A DNA stretch of 64,000 nt, taken from positions 71,176,831 to 71,240,830 of the forward strand of contig NC_070607.1 in assembly GCF_027172205.1 (NCBI RefSeq), read 5' to 3'. The position numbers and the translations under genes are program-made. Below the pieces are notes generated by a model that was not told the origin of the DNA, did no database searches, and worked only from the letters and a program-made list of their open reading frames with translations. Source of the DNA: Podarcis raffonei. Lineage: Eukaryota; Chordata; Lepidosauria; Squamata; Lacertidae. Positions 33,218-44,697 of the stretch are shown here, piece after piece (the first letter of the stretch is position 1; each line of letters starts with the position of its first letter).

Positions 33218-35698
33218 CACTCTCTGCTTACCAACTGGTGAGTGGATGGTTCTGACCTGTAAATGCAGGAGTCTGCTTTGCCAGCTTATTCCTTATAGAA
33301 AACCCATGGGCAAAGCAGCAGGCAGCAGGATTGCACTCTCAGGGGGTTCAACCCTGCTGGCTGCTCTGCAGCTGGGAAGGGGGAAGGAGGTACAGTGGCT
33401 CCTTTTGTCTTGTACCCCAAATTGATTTGGAGCCCGGATCTGGGTCGGGGCAGATCTAAAGTCCCAGATCAGACCTCAAGTTGGATGTGTGTGTTTTTGT
33501 GTGTGCAGAGCCCTACTGTAAACAGTTACATTAGGTCTTTGATTCCTTGTTCTCTAAAAGTGATCTCATGATTTTGCCACAATTATCCACTGATATCCAC
33601 AGTTCTCCCTCCTTGCTGGGTCATAAAGAGAATAATCTACCATAAAATCCCATCAGTTCTATGTGATTCTGAGGGAATGCATTTTCTAGCATTCTCAAGA
33701 AGAATCAACTTCAGTCAGTATCAAATCTCCACACAATGAAAATTGCCACAATTAAATGTGTGATATGGCTGCGAATTTGTAATGCGTTTGTTCAGTGTGA
33801 TACTGAGAGGTAACCAAGGATTTCAGAATCATCACATAACATATGTGATGTTTCACCAAAAATCATTTGAGTTGCAAAAGAAATGGAAAAGCTAAATATG
33901 GTGGTACTAAACAGAGTGCATAAAACACTTTTTTAAGATTAAAAAAAAAGAATACTGTGGTTTCTGCTTGACATTCTGATGTGGAACTGAAATAAATGTC
34001 TGCATTGATCAACACCAAGTAAACCCAACTAATTCTCTAGCAATAAATGCCCTTCTTCAGAAACCTCTCCACCTTACTTCATTGTATGGCAGCCTCTGCT
34101 CACATTACAGTCAGGGAAATTTCAGTTTTAAGTACACCAAGCCCTGCTCATTTCTTTAATGATGTTCTTCAGCTTCTGATTCTTAGTAGCTCTGTCAGCA
34201 CACTTCAGTACTATTTCTGATTACAATGACTAGGGGACACAGATCAGGACATTATACTTGGCACCAGAGATTCTTGAATTGCTCACCATCACAGAGATGG
34301 TCCATAATACAGAACAGTTATCCATGGAGTAACATGAAATGACGACTTTGAAGTGACTGCCAAAGACTTAAGCCAGGCCATGATTCTTGGTGCATATACA
34401 CAGTCAATGACAGTCCTCTGCCCTTACATTGCATTTCCTTTACTTTATTGCTTAATTCATTCTCTTTATTGTCTTGGATGCTCACAAACCAGGCTAATCT
34501 GTCACTCCAAGGTCTTATCCAAACACCCTAAAGCCAATGGAAAACGTCTCACTGATAATAATGGGCTTTCACATGGATACCCTGCTTGTTTCCAATTGCA
34601 CAGCAGCACCCTTGATCGACAGCCATGACAGATAATAGTACGCATCACTATTAGATAGAATGGGAAGCTTGCACAGAGCAAGATGAAATGATAGTCCCAG
34701 GGTCACACAGCAAGCTTTTTGCAGTACTATGAATCAAACTTGTATCTCCTAAATCAAAGCTTCTGGTAGAAAGTGGTGAGTGATACTGCATAGCGATGTT
34801 GTAAAGCCTTCTGTTTTGGGTTTCATTTTTAGCATTCCTCCTAGAGCTGCCATTTCCCACTGTCATCTTGTGTGTACATGAAAAGGACCAGGCAGCAACA
34901 TTATCAGGCATATGCCAAGGTCCATACCCCAAACGGGATCCCACTGTCAATTCCTGTAGGCCCCAATTCTGCTCCTCCTCCTTTTTTTTCAGTAGCTGTT
35001 TGCTTACTCGGAGAGAGCAGCTCAATAATCAATGACAGGAGCAAGGAAAAGGAGCAGCAGATGTCTCTCTACTAACCCTCTACTTCTGGACTGGGCCCAA
35101 AGAGAGGGGAAGTGAATGGGTAGCAATTACTACAGCAAAGTCAGGTCTACTTAGCGAGGAGATTCGGGGGGGGGGGCTGTGTTATAGTCCCATTGCTGAG
35201 CAACAGCATGCAGAGCTCGGTGGAGCGTGAGGCCAAACAAGCAGAAGATACGAATCTCTGAGATATTCTTGGCAGACTCTGCATACAAAGCCAAGTCTGT
35301 TCTGTGGGTCGGGAAAACAACAATCTATGTAGTCAGCCAATCCAGTGATCAGGGAGTCCGATGATCATGAAGCCAAGGGTCTGAGCAGGAAACAGGAGGT
35401 TAGGACTGGGAGCCACAGGTGTTGTTTCCAACATCTGACTGCTTCTAAGAGCTCTGTTTAGGCTGAAGCCAGCTGGTTATCATCAGTGGCAGCTGGCTAT
35501 CAACAGTGCCTTCTCCTCAGTGTCCTTGATCAGCTGCAAATGGAGTCACTCGCCCTTCTTTCCCTTCAGGCTGCTGTTCAGCAGGTGAAGCTGACTCCTG
35601 GCCCATTATAGGCTGACTGAGGACTTACCCAAGGATAACAACCCCCAAACAAACAAACAACTGGAGCTGGCACTGAACATGAACATCCTATAGATATA
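33218..35698. other. Unassigned; MIR-like trace and a possible old repeat
   Basis: 34690-34760 has an antisense MIR-like core ('AGTCCCAGGGTCACACAGCA'). 35160-35640 has the texture of an old LTR or repeat but no defining ends. 34353-34628 is open without a domain. Confidence 0.4.
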
Positions 35699-35929
35699 CA
35701 GCAGCACCTCGGGTTACAGACACTTCATGTTATAGATGCATTAGGTTACAGACTCTGCTAACCCAGAAATAGTACCTTGTGTTAAGAACTTTGCTTCAGG
35801 ATGAGAACAGAAATCACGCGGCGGCAGCAGGAGGCCCCATTAGCTAAAGTGGTGCCTCAGGTTAAGAACAGTTTCAAGTTAAGAACAAACCTCTGGAACA
35901 AATTAAGTTCTTAACCCAAGGTACCACTG
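35699..35929 (-). mobile_element. Tigger/pogo-like MITE, reversed
   Basis: Ends CAGCAGCACCTCGGG (mutated CAGTGGTACCTCGGG) and CCCAAGGTACCACTG, with TA flanks at 35697-35698 and 35930-35931. The core (reverse of 'GGGGCCTCCTGCTGCCGC') identifies the subfamily of 1140-1726 and 9366-9625. Confidence 0.88.
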
Positions 35930-36607
35930 TATGGGAAATGAGTGGGCTGCAAAACTTCAGAATAAAAGAGTTAGAGTATGTATTGATTTTCGGGTTTCAA
36001 CAGTTGTATTTTCTAGCTCATCCTGTCTCAGGCTCAATGCAGAAAACACCTTGGTTAAAGGAATCAGTAGCATTACTGCAATAAAGCAGTTAGGCAACAC
36101 AACACAAGGCAAAGATTGTCCTTTTCAGTACTTTCTTATGACATTAAAAAACAACCCTGTGAGAAATATGAAGTAAAATAAGTGAAAAAGAAGAGAACAA
36201 AAGTACAAAACCAGCAAACAAAACCAAAGTTCACAGCTGTTACCTCATAAAATAAAATACATCCTCAAGAGACTATATAGTGACTTAGATGTTGCAACAA
36301 AAATGACCTGATTCAGAAAGAATACAAAACAAATGTTAGGAATAAAGTCATATTTCATTAGGACTTGCCATCCCTATGATTGGCCTATCATATAAGTAAC
36401 AGATGGCCACCAAACGGAGGCAAAATCCACAAGTTTAGCTGCACCCTGAGATACTCTTAATTTATCAGTAAATTTCTCACAAATGAGAATACAGTAACCT
36501 TACTTCATTGAACCCAACAGTTATTATCTTTAAATTTAAACAGCAGCATCACTTTTCAGGTAGGTAAGAATGGCAAATGCATTGGTCGCAATCAAACCCA
36601 GAGTTAA
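35930..36607. other. Unassigned
   Basis: AT-rich. No recognised repeat or exon. Confidence 0.5.
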
Positions 36608-36615
36608 GTATGATG

Positions 36616-36751
36616 CAGGCATAGGCAAACTCGGCCCTTCAGATGTTTTGGGACTACAACTCCCATCATCCCTAGCTAACAGGATCAGTGGTCAGGGATG
36701 ATGGGAGTTGTGGTCCCAAAACATCTGGAGGGCCGAGTTTGCCTATGCCTG
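36616..36751. mobile_element. Near-perfect palindromic hAT MITE, 136 bp
   Basis: Two 58-bp arms (36616-36673 and 36694-36751), about two mismatches, around a 20-nt loop. Ends CAGGCATAGGCAAACTCGGC and its reverse complement. The 8-base duplication GTATGATG (36608-36615) and GTGTGATG (36752-36759) differs at one base. The transcript could fold into a long hairpin. Confidence 0.92.
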
Positions 36752-36946
36752 GTGTGATGAAACCCCTATATATAAATTATTGAATTAAAATTCAAACAGA
36801 ACTGAATTAAAAATTACCACAAGTTCCAGTAAATTCACGTTCATTTCAACCAGAAATTGTAGGAATTGTTCTTGTGTAATTTTTAAATGAGATTTTTAAA
36901 TAGATACTTCAATGAATTGGTTGGTATGAATTAGTTCATTCCAAGC
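36752..36946. other. Unassigned
   Basis: AT-rich spacer between two transposable elements. Confidence 0.5.
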
Positions 36947-37130
36947 ACTAGCCGTAGAGCATCTCCTTTGAACGCAGAAGATCCCAGGTTCCATCCCTAG
37001 CAGGGTGAGGCTGGGAAATGCCCATCCCTGAAACCCTAGGCAGCTGCTGCAAGTCAGTGTAGACAATAAAGGGCTAGATGTGCCCATGGTCTGACTCAGT
37101 GCAAGGCAGGTGCCTATGCTCCTGTGTGTC
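36947..37130 (+). mobile_element. tRNA-Ala-derived SINE
   Basis: 'CCGTAGAGCATCTCCTTTGA', 'AGAAGATCCCAGGTTCCATC' and the tail 'CAGTGTAGACAATAAAGGGC' then 'ATGGTCTGACTCAGTGCAAG'. The body is nearly complete, the A box worn. Confidence 0.75.
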
Positions 37131-38924
37131 TTTCTGGAGTGGAAGGCTGACCTAGGGCCCAAGGAAACGGCAATGAAACCAAGTAGTTTTAAGAGTGCGT
37201 GACAGGGATAGGGATTGGATGATTAATAGATTGTGTTGCCTTATGCAGAATAATCATCAAGAAAGCTTGGGACAAGTGTGATGTCCTGCAGATCATGGAC
37301 TGGAGGCCTGCATTTGCAACCCGGTCCCACCAACAGCTCATTTCTGCCTCCAGTGTATCTTGACTTGTGGGATTTCTTCTGCTTCATTCATTTTTACTCA
37401 GGGAATGTTCCTGCCAACACCCTCGGCACAGCAGAGAACATGCCTGCTGCTGGCAGCGATATAAATCAATGCAGCTCTTATCCCCCGTGGCATCTTGGAT
37501 TCCTTCCATAGCAAAGAGGATTTTTAAAGCAGAGCTGCGGCCTGTTCCCTGATGAACAGGATCCTTGGCATGCAGGGTGGAGGAATTAACTCCATCCACA
37601 TTCCTATGAGTTCGTCTGTTTGTTCGGCTTTTGTCCTAACTATGTCAGTTGCGTCCACAACCTAATACATAATGCAGGGAATCCTGAGCCTCTCAGCAGA
37701 GATGAGTAAGGCTGGTTGCTTTTGTTTGGGTTTCCTTTTTAATTATCAGCCATTTTTCAGGGTGAAGAAATAGGTTGTCACAGCTGCATATATTCCTTGC
37801 ATGTTTTGGTTCTGTTGTTGCCAGTGATCATTTTTTTAAAATACTCCAAGATGTTGCAGGGTGTGCATGCGGTTGTTGTTGTTGTTGTTGTTGTTGTTGT
37901 GTTTTTCTATAAACTTGTCAAAATGTCAATTCTAATTATACCTAAGTGGTTTAAGGCTAGAGGCTAAAGGAGGCTGTTGATAACATTTTGCATGAGTCAC
38001 AAAGGCTCATGTATCTTTTCCCGTTTTATTTCCTGAATATTTTCATCAAAATGGCAGCTACTTAGGCTTAAATGAAATCAAGTCTGCTGTGACTGTTTTC
38101 TTTGATAACCACAGAGAGCTTCTCAGAATTCAGAATCCTACGCTGCAGCCACATTAGTCAAAGTAAGAAAATGGGGGCATGAAATGTCCAAAAATGGAAC
38201 ACTAAGAGGAGGCTAAATTAATGCATAATTAGGAAGTTCTAATTCTCTCCACAAACAAAGAATGATCCTGATATGAGCTCTGTGAACAGTACACTATCTG
38301 CATGGCTCCATCCATTCATTTCCAGCCCACAGATCATTAAAGCAATTATAATTTCACAGAGGTTTGATCAGCAATTGATTTCTTTGTGATAATTCAATTT
38401 AGAGGCTTGCTTCTTCCCGGGTAGAAAATGACAGGCGATGAAGTGTATAAATCTTTAGCACTGTCCACGGATGCACTTGAAAGGCTGGCATGGGGCCAGG
38501 AAGGATTCACTCTGCAAGAGGTCTTCTGCTGACCTTACGGTTGAAGCGCCAGGCATTTTAGTGCTTAATTAGAAATTGATCAATATGGGCCTACCACCAA
38601 GATCTCCTGGAGCAAGGCGTGAGCAGAGCGCAGAGCTACTTAATAGCAACTTCTTTTTCCCTCATTGGGAGGAAGAGGGAGAAATGCTGAGCGTACCAGA
38701 ATTCCATTAGTATGAAAAGTACATGGGGATGTCTGCTGATAATCACCAGTTATGTTCTGCCCTCTATTCAGATTAAGCAAAGAAACAGTATTCCTACCAC
38801 AGCAACAACAGCACAAGAGTGTTGTATTGCCTGGTGGAACATTTAAAAAACTTCCCTATACAGGGCTCCTTCAAATGTCTTCTAAAGATTGTATAGTTAC
38901 TTATTTCCTTGGCATAACTCCATA
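37131..38924. other. Repeat-poor block, candidate regulatory DNA
   Basis: Apart from (GTT)9 at 37872-37900 I see no transposable element in 1.8 kb, which is unusual for this window. 38200-38720 contains homeodomain-type TAATTA-like motifs ('GCTTAATTAGAAATTGATCA') and balanced unique sequence. No coding exon is recognised. The regulatory role is an inference only. Confidence 0.3.
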
Positions 38925-39090
38925 CCCACCAACATTTCTCCAATGAAAATATGGTCCATACCCTCCATTTCTCCAATGAAAATAGGCACATCCTAAGAAA
39001 AAGCAGGACATTCCGGGATGAAATCAGGAACCACGATGGCTTCTGTAAATCCAGGACTGTCATGGAAAATAGGGACACTTGGAGGTCTGT
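38925..39090. mobile_element. MITE-like repeat with internal duplication
   Basis: 'CAACATTTCTCCAATGAAAA' and 'CTCCATTTCTCCAATGAAAA' are two near-tandem copies about 35 bases apart. They are followed by 'GGACATTCCGGGATGAAATC' and 'GAAAATAGGGACACTTGGAG'. I recall this as a widespread reptile hAT-like MITE, but TIR and duplication are not clear here. Confidence 0.45.
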
Positions 39091-41031
39091 GGCTCTGAGA
39101 CCTAAACTCCATGGCGCCCTTGAAGCCCAGAGGTCAGTCTCTCTAGCAATGTGCTAGAAGCCTTGGTTCAGTAATTTCCCCTTCTTGCCTTTGATTTGGG
39201 AGACTTGGAAGGCAGAAGAGATCTGAAAATTCGGCTGCTTTTTTGTTATTTGTTAGTCAGAAGCATGCAAACCACAACCTGGCTGGACATGTCCTTGCAG
39301 GCAGTTTCAGCTGAGCATCTCCATGACTGAAATGCATTCAGCAGTTACAAATGCCGTCCCCTGGCAATACTTCAGCTAATGGACAGTGAAATAAAACCCA
39401 GCAGATTCCTGCCATGACAACAGAGTTCAGCATCCCATGATGCCAGTAGTGTAAAGCTTGTTTCTGTACTCAGGGCAAGACTGTTGGCTGTTTACTGGCC
39501 TACAGAAATATGCCACTGAAGCCTCCAAAGGCATTTTGGCACCAGATTCAGTAAGCCATAATAAGATACAAGTGGCAGAGAAAGAAAAGGAGGGAAATAG
39601 CCCCATGGAACACACTATGTTCTTTTTTTAAAAAAATCTTTTATTCATTTTAAAACGTCCCCCAAAAAAAGAGGGAAGGGGAAAGAATTCTCACCCCTTA
39701 GCAAAAACAACAACAACAACAAAAATCCATCAAATGCAATATTTCACCTACTGTCTGAATTACAAAAAGGTTTTAAAATCCATGAACAAAGATCATAGAA
39801 AGAAGTTGTTAAAAATTATATCCAAAAACATTTTTTAAAAGTTTGTTTTCAAATTAATACATTGGAAGATAATGAGACTCAAAAGAGAAATGGGTATTTT
39901 GAGGTCCACTAATACAACTGGGACAAGTAAGGGAAGTCAATAAGCACCACTAAGTATCATCAAAGTCTGCTTTGTTGGATCACAGTGTTTAAAACAAAGC
40001 ACAACATGTAATAAAAACAACAACACAAAAAAATGGGTGACCCCAATTCAGCAAAGACAATTGGGAGACATTGAAAAAGCCAGCTTTCTGAGTTTGCCAC
40101 ACTCCCCTGTTCCTAATTAAACAGCATGAACAGTGTGATAATGGTAGTTCACTGAAACCAGCATGCAGGGCCAGAATGTGTTCATTCTTCCCATTATCTC
40201 TTAATAGGTGGCTATACAAAGGACCTGCTTTTTCTCTGCAGGTCTAACAACTTCTGCATTTGAATCCTTTTTATCTTTTTTCTGCACAGGTTGAAGATTA
40301 GAAACTTCATATCTTCTTTCGTTCCACCTTCTTTCATGTCCTAATATAAAAAGGACCATTCAGAAATGGGCAATAGAGGTTCAGTGACATCATCATTTGT
40401 TAAACTTCACAACCAAATTAGTTTCTCAAAGGTGCATTTAGGTCCTACTTGTGCAGTCCTTACTTCACTGAGTAATATTCAACAATGAGAAAGGAAAGTG
40501 GACTTATTTGTGCCTATCGGCCTACTCGACTGTTTTATTAGCCAGTTGAATGGCTTTCCGCCAACTTCAATGGGACCTTTCTTTGGAGATCACTGCTGAA
40601 GTGAATTGGCCACTTTGAATACACTTACTGAATTGAAGTAGCCATGTGCATCAGTGTTTAGCCAAACAGATGGTCCTTTCAGGTTGTCAACTTGCTGCTT
40701 CAATATTCGGTAGAGAGCAAACTTAATAGGACTTCAGAAGCACTGCCAAATAGTAGTGAGGATGATAAAATGCAAGTGAAATCTTAACAATGAACTTTCT
40801 GAAACTGGAAAAAGCAATTCATTTTCAGTTTGAATATGGTGATTGCAAAAGCCACAATACAAAACCCATAATGGAATTTTATTGTGGTGCTGTGCCTCCA
40901 GTCCTTTCTGAAAGCACTCATGCTACAAGCAGTCCCACAGCCCATTATCTCACTAGTGCATTCTCTCTTGGTGTCAGATGCTCCATGCTAATTTCCCAAG
41001 CTTCTCTCCTTCTGAGCACTCCAAGGGGTTG
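39091..41031. other. Unassigned, small (CAA)n at 39707-39721
   Basis: No recognised repeat or exon. Confidence 0.5.
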
Positions 41032-41160
41032 AGGAACCTTTGGCCTGCCCGATGTTGCTGAACTACAACTCCCATCAGCCCCAGCAGGCATGGGCAATGG
41101 CCAGTAATGATGGGAACTGCAGTTTGGCAACACCTGGAGTGCCAAAGGATCCCCACACCT
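41032..41160. mobile_element. hAT-like palindromic MITE
   Basis: 'GAGGAACCTTTGGCCTGCCC' and 'GGAGTGCCAAAGGATCCCCA' are the outer arms. 'AACTACAACTCCCATCAGCC' and 'AATGATGGGAACTGCAGTTT' are the inner arms. Same broad family as 36616-36751 and 11563-11699. Flanking duplication not resolved. Confidence 0.7.
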
Positions 41161-42169
41161 ATTCTACTCCAAAACTACCTCCCCATAATTTTACAATCAG
41201 CCTCTGCTTCAAGCTCCATCTTATTCAGAGGCCAACTTGGCCTCTGTGGAAGGGGAAAGTAGGACCTTCACACAAGCAGCTCTGGAGTTTGGGGGACACC
41301 CTTCCATGGACTGCACTTTCTCCATTTCTTCTGGTACGGTAGAAGCAAATGTTTTCATTTATGTTTGGCTTGTTTCAAAAGCAGCAGCTTTCTGATGAGC
41401 AGTGGAAGCTTTTTGTCGATGTTTTTCTCATTTAGTTTTGTGTGTTTTCTTTTTGGATTTGTTGTTGTTGTTTTGAATTTACGGTATTGTAAATTGATTT
41501 GGAATCTTTTCTGGTTATAAAGTGGTGTAGAGGTTTAGTATATACATGCAGTGAGTGATATCCAGCTAAGTCATGCTCAGTGTAGACCCACTGAAATCCC
41601 CTTTGCCCTATCACTACTTCATGAAGAAACAATCTGAGCTGTGTGGCATGATTCCTCTTTCTACATAAGAAAGGTGCTGGAGTACAAAATCTAGGTGCAT
41701 TGAGAGTTTTGCTGCCTGGAGTCAGTTCTTCATACTTGCCACCAGCAGCCCACACATGAGTGCATTAGGAATGCACAGAGCTACTGCTAAGCTTACAGCC
41801 AGAATGTGCACATGGAGAGGCACTATTCGTTTGAACCAGCAGCATCTAGCTGTGAGGGCAGCAATGGCCCTGGGCAGTCTGAGGCACTCATGTGGAGACC
41901 ACTACGACTGAAGCAGCCAGCTGTGTGAACATCTTCCTATTCCTTTCTGCAGACGAATACTTGGTTACTAAGGGTCTGTTGGAATGACTGACAGGTGCAG
42001 GAGGGATCTGTTTTAAATTGATTTATATCTTGATTTTGTGGGTTCTGACCTGTTTGAATTTTGTCCACATAGAACTGCCTCTTGCATTGACTGCCTGCAT
42101 TGTTGCTTTTTTGGTTGTTTTTTAAAAATAAAAAATAAAAAGGCCAACTAATTATACGCAAAATTCACG
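41161..42169. other. Unassigned; possible LINE tail near 41455-41545
   Basis: 'GTAAATTGATTTGGAATC' and 'TATAAAGTGGTGTAGAGG' vaguely resemble an L2 tail. No exon seen. Confidence 0.4.
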
Positions 42170-42182
42170 TATGTTGTACGTA

Positions 42183-42339
42183 TTGTTGTTTAGTCATTTA
42201 GTCGTGTCGGACTCTTCGTGACCCCATGGACCAGAGCACGCCAGGCACTCCTGTCTCCCACTGCCTCCCACAGTTTGGTCAAACTCATGCTGGTAGCTTC
42301 GAGAACACTGCCCAACCATCTTGTCCAACCAACATAGTA
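42183..42339 (-). mobile_element. BovB (RTE) LINE 3' end, 5'-truncated
   Basis: On the - strand it ends 'CCATGGGGTCACGAAGAGTC' then 'CGACACGACTAAATGACTAA', the BovB 3' terminus known from squamates and ruminants. The upstream part includes 'GCATGAGTTTGACCAAACTG'. The 13-base flanks TATGTTGTACGTA (42170-42182) and TATGTTGTACATA (42340-42352) match at 12 positions. Only about 157 bp inserted, so it is dead on arrival. BovB supplies the enzymes for Sauria SINEs (known). Confidence 0.9.
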
Positions 42340-42352
42340 TATGTTGTACATA

Positions 42353-43344
42353 TACTATGTATTGAAAAAATGAAGCCCCATGTTTCTACAGGATACTTTC
42401 ATTAAAATTGTGTATTTTCACAGTTTTTCACACAGTTACATGCATTCTTGTAGCCATCTATTCACTTGCTGGTTACTTTAGGAAACCTGGGGTGCATAGA
42501 CACATAATATGCATACGATTAAAATGCATACAATATGTAAAGATTTCTCTTATTTTTAGTAGAGGCAGTAAAAAAAAAAAAAGCTTGCTTCTTGATATGG
42601 AGACTTTGACATAGAGATTTTCAGAAAAGTTAATCCCTAACTAGAACAACGCAACAAGAGTCTGAACTTACTTTGTTATGTAACATCCTCTCATATGCAC
42701 ATAATTTTAAAATGTTTTTCACCCATCTAATCTCTGTTAGCGCTGCCAACAAAACTGCCTAAACTGCATTCATCGGTTTGCTGCATAGAAGAAAGAGATC
42801 AGCACCACTGAGTCTTGTGCTGCCCTTGCTATCACTTTGCTGGAATAAGGAATTGGGTTATAATTAATGAACTAGGTTACAGTAATTTAGGGAAAGAAGA
42901 CATTATATGCACTGGAATATGCATTATACCTTCACTAGAATTAGAACCCTATCACACGTACACTGTGAATAGAGCTTCTGAGAAAATCAGTTCTTTTGCA
43001 GGGGGGAAGTATCCTGTTCTTCGCAGCTGAATAGAAACAGCTCATTAAAAACAAACAAACCCCTTGGGTTCAACTGTTAGAGCTGCTTAGGATCTTCTGA
43101 GCCTTGTTGCCTTACATTCACCAGGCATGAAGTCACCTGACAGAACTTTGCACGTGTCTATACACACAGGAAACTGAGCAGACCTGAAAGGGTTCTAGGA
43201 GGCTGACTGCTAGTTATGCTTTGAGGCAGTCTCTACAGAAGTCTGTGTGTAAGAATGGGTTTCTTACAAGAGTGGAATAAAGTGAGGGCACATGTAAGAA
43301 GTTACAGTAGGAATTACACTCCTCCCGAGCTGCAGATATGTGGG
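42353..43344. other. Unassigned
   Basis: No recognised repeat or exon. Confidence 0.5.
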
Positions 43345-43600
43345 ATTGTTACATGTCACATGTCTGTTTACATTCCAGCACAGATTGCTGGAGTCTGTGA
43401 GCAGAACATCCGCTCTGTATTGCTTTTGTTTTCCCTCTCTCCGAGAAGAACAACAAGGAGAGAGGCCATGTTTTTCTTTGTCCTGATTTATGTATAATAA
43501 ATGCGTAGTTTAGTATAGTATCCACGCCTCGAGCCTGATCTGTTGTGTGTTTACTCTGCTGAGTAATGTGTGCTTGTGCACAGCTGCATGAGTCACAGAT
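43345..43600 (+). mobile_element. Possible solo LTR fossil
   Basis: From 'TGTTACATGTCACATGTC' the block has a pyrimidine-rich stretch, an AATAAA at about 43496 and a GT-rich R/U5-like end with 'CCACGCCTCGAGCCTGATC'. The order fits an LTR. The right end and flanking duplication are not found. Confidence 0.4.
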
Positions 43601-43954
43601 GCACGTTGGAGGAGGATGACTGATGGATCTCCACAGCGGCAAAGCTGAGAAGGGAGACGCTTCAGCTGGGGCCAAGCCAGCTGGCTTTTCATCCCACGGT
43701 TCCGACAAGGATGGTGGGTAGTGAGGGAGCTGGCATCAGCAGTCTCCATTGTTGGGCATCTGCTGAGGCTCATTTCCAGATAAAGGGGCCTGCTGCCAAT
43801 ATGTAGCCTTGCTGTTCCTTTTTCTTGATGCTTCTCCCACCGCCATCTATTCAGCTGCCCTTCCTGAATGAGCAAGTAGTGAGAGGACCAAGGGAAAAGA
43901 ACAACCCTTGGCTTTTCTTTCCAGGAGAGGCCAGTGAATCGGTAGATCAGGGAG
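43601..43954. other. Unassigned
   Basis: A 202-codon - frame covers 43510-44118, but its N-terminal part is antisense CR1 and the rest has no domain. Confidence 0.5.
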
Positions 43955-44140
43955 AGATGGTCAGCAGCAGTAATGCGTCTGAATACCAGTTCCTGGAAGC
44001 CACAAGAAGAGAGAGTGCTCTTGTGCTCAATTTCAGCTTGCTGGTTTCCACAGGCATTTGATTGGCCGTTATGAGAACATGATGCTGGGCTAGATGGGTT
44101 ATTGGCCTGATCCATCAAGCTCCTCTTATGTTCTTATGGA
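43955..44140 (+). mobile_element. CR1-type LINE 3' end
   Basis: 'TGAATACCAGTTCCTGGAAG', 'CACAGGCATTTGATTGGCCG', 'GATGCTGGGCTAGATGGGTT' and terminal 'CTCCTCTTATGTTCTTATGG' form the sense version of the CR1 end at 10455-10560. Confidence 0.8.
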
Positions 44141-44404
44141 TGCACTCTTGAAGGAGGGACCACTGGAAGCACCATGCCCAGCTGCTCCTCAAAAACCTGG
44201 CACTTGCAGCAGGGGCAATGTTGGAGAAGCCTCCCTGCAAACTACTGTAAACCTTTCTCCCATTCCTCTTTCTTGACTCTCCCTTGAATTTCCCCTTTCC
44301 CTAAAGAGTTTCCTCTCCCCTCCCTCAGCTAGGGAGGGAGGAGGAATTTGGTTCAGCTTGTAGTCAAAGGTGAATGTACCTAATTCATACTTCCTGAAAC
44401 AATT

Positions 44405-44697
44405 CATAAGTCATCCTTTGAAATTCGGACTTTTCTGAATATTACAATGTAGCTCTCCAACCAAGTAAGGTGAAGAAAAATGGATAGGCTAAAGTGTGCA
44501 TAAAGATGTATTCTATGAGAGGGGTTAGCTTGCAAAAAATGTTTGCATTGGGCAAAATTTAATACAAAAGTATATGAGAAATTGGTACAAAGATACTGAT
44601 AAATTTTCATGAGGACTTTGTGAAAAATAATCACAAACTGATGTGGAAATGTAGAGAACCGAACTGGAAAAATGAGAAACTGATTTCCCCATCCCTG
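44405..44697. repeat. hAT-like low-copy repeat, copy 1
   Basis: Shares with 54497-54800 the left part ('CATCCTTTGAAATTCGGACT'), the middle 'GATAAATTTTCATGAGGACT' and the right part 'AACTGATGTGGAAATGTAGA'. It ends ATTTCCCCATCCCTG, whose reverse complement CAGGGATGGGGAAAT looks like a hAT terminus. Confidence 0.6.

Noticed and set aside
43510-44118. Longest open frame in the window, 202 codons on the - strand
   Set aside because: Its first part is the antisense of a CR1 3' end and the remainder has no domain, so it is a chance frame.
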